Shown: positions 5,589 to 5,942 of the stretch, piece after piece
How positions within the stretch are numbered: position 1 is the stretch's first letter
How the letters are laid out: each line of letters opens with the position of its first letter
Assembly: GCA_022704645.1 (NCBI GenBank)
Contig: JAKJGA010000108.1
Location: forward strand, 1 to 5,942
DNA length: 5,942 nucleotides
Source: Spirochaetota bacterium
GTDB lineage: Bacteria > Spirochaetota > UBA4802 > JAFGJZ01
Reading direction: 5' to 3'
The notes under the pieces: generated by a model
The model's database searches: none
The model's input: only the letters and a program-made list of their open reading frames with translations
What the model was told of the DNA's origin: nothing
Made by a program: the position numbers and the translations under genes

Positions 5589-5942
5589 AGCTCAAAGCGA
5601 ATTGTTTATTGAAGAATCTCTTGATCTTCTGAAAAATATCGAGCTTCCGCTTATGGAGCTTGAAGAGCGTCCCGATGATACGGAACTTATTAATTCCGTA
5701 TTCCGCTCGATGCATACGATAAAGGGTTCTGCGGGGATGTTCGGTTTTAACGATATTTCTGCATTTACTCACGATATAGAAAGCACGTTCGACCTTGTAC
5801 GCAAAGGAGAGCTCGCTTTGACATCAGAAATTATTGAGCTGACACTGAAAGCAAAGGACTGCATCCGCGAACTTCTGTATAAAAATGATTCCGACGAAGA
5901 AAAAGACAAGCGCGGCATGATTCTAATCCGCTTTGCAGAAAT
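5578..5942 (+). CDS. cheA: Chemotaxis histidine kinase CheA, N-terminal HPt region (cut by window edge)
   Basis: The first 121 residues of CheA are present. CheA autophosphorylates in response to chemoreceptors and passes the phosphate to CheY and CheB at the cytoplasmic face of receptor arrays. The HPt (P1) domain is complete: FIEESLDLLKNIE (10-22) is the first helix, and VFRSMHTIKGSAGMFGF (41-57) contains the phosphorylated His46 with the conserved Thr-Ile-Lys-Gly-Ser. Helices follow, with FTHDIESTFDLVRKGEL (62-78 region). The P2, dimerisation, kinase and CheW-like domains, normally bringing CheA to about 650-800 residues, lie beyond the right edge. The start ATG is preceded by AGAGGGGGG, an excellent ribosome-binding site, and overlaps the STAS gene by 11 bases. 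The frame is open to the edge with no defect seen. A different HPt kinase is possible but unlikely next to cheY. Confidence 0.93.
   Translation, partial: MGFEAQSELFIEESLDLLKNIELPLMELEERPDDTELINSVFRSMHTIKGSAGMFGFNDISAFTHDIESTFDLVRKGELALTSEIIELTLKAKDCIRELLYKNDSDEEKDKRGMILIRFAE

Overview
The window is AT-rich bacterial DNA from a motile organism, most likely a diderm. The evidence for motility is a FlbD homologue, CheY and CheA. The evidence for an outer envelope is a FecR-domain lipoprotein. The combination of DapL, FecR-type lipoproteins with long charged tails, a DUF115/MptE-like protein and FlbD fits Spirochaetota. This is an inference from gene content, not from a marker gene, and other diderm flagellated phyla are possible.

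Layout. (1) 1-395, minus strand: the N-terminal third of dapL (LL-diaminopimelate aminotransferase), cut by the window edge. (2) 396-558: a divergent intergenic region with candidate overlapping promoters and a small palindrome. (3) 559-2533 region, plus strand: a five-TM sulfatase/LTA-synthase-like enzyme. It retains the metal-site signatures but has no Cys-type sulfatase motif. (4) 2622-3554: a FecR-domain lipoprotein whose C-terminal third is built from 11-residue repeats. A strong intrinsic terminator (3590-3618) follows it. (5) 3619-4500: a DUF115/MptE-like protein, overlapping by 4 bases the start of flbD (4497-4679). A second terminator-like hairpin lies at 4756-4790. (6) 4890 to the right edge: a chemotaxis operon, cheY - STAS protein - cheA. 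The genes are tightly coupled, and only the HPt end of CheA is inside the window.

How the genes work together. dapL serves lysine and peptidoglycan precursor synthesis. The sulfatase-like enzyme and the FecR lipoprotein are envelope proteins with no shared pathway that I can demonstrate. The DUF115-flbD pair suggests a flagellar role for the DUF115 protein, because related Maf proteins act in flagellin glycosylation. The last three genes form a signalling unit in which CheA (His46) would phosphorylate CheY (Asp52). The STAS protein between them is an unexplained extra component.

No mobile element, CRISPR array, tRNA or rRNA was seen, and no gene-free stretch exceeds 300 bases. Most of the window looks like ordinary chromosomal DNA. 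The points I find most worth following are the 11-mer repeat tail, the terminator against the DUF115 start codon, and the STAS protein in the chemotaxis operon.
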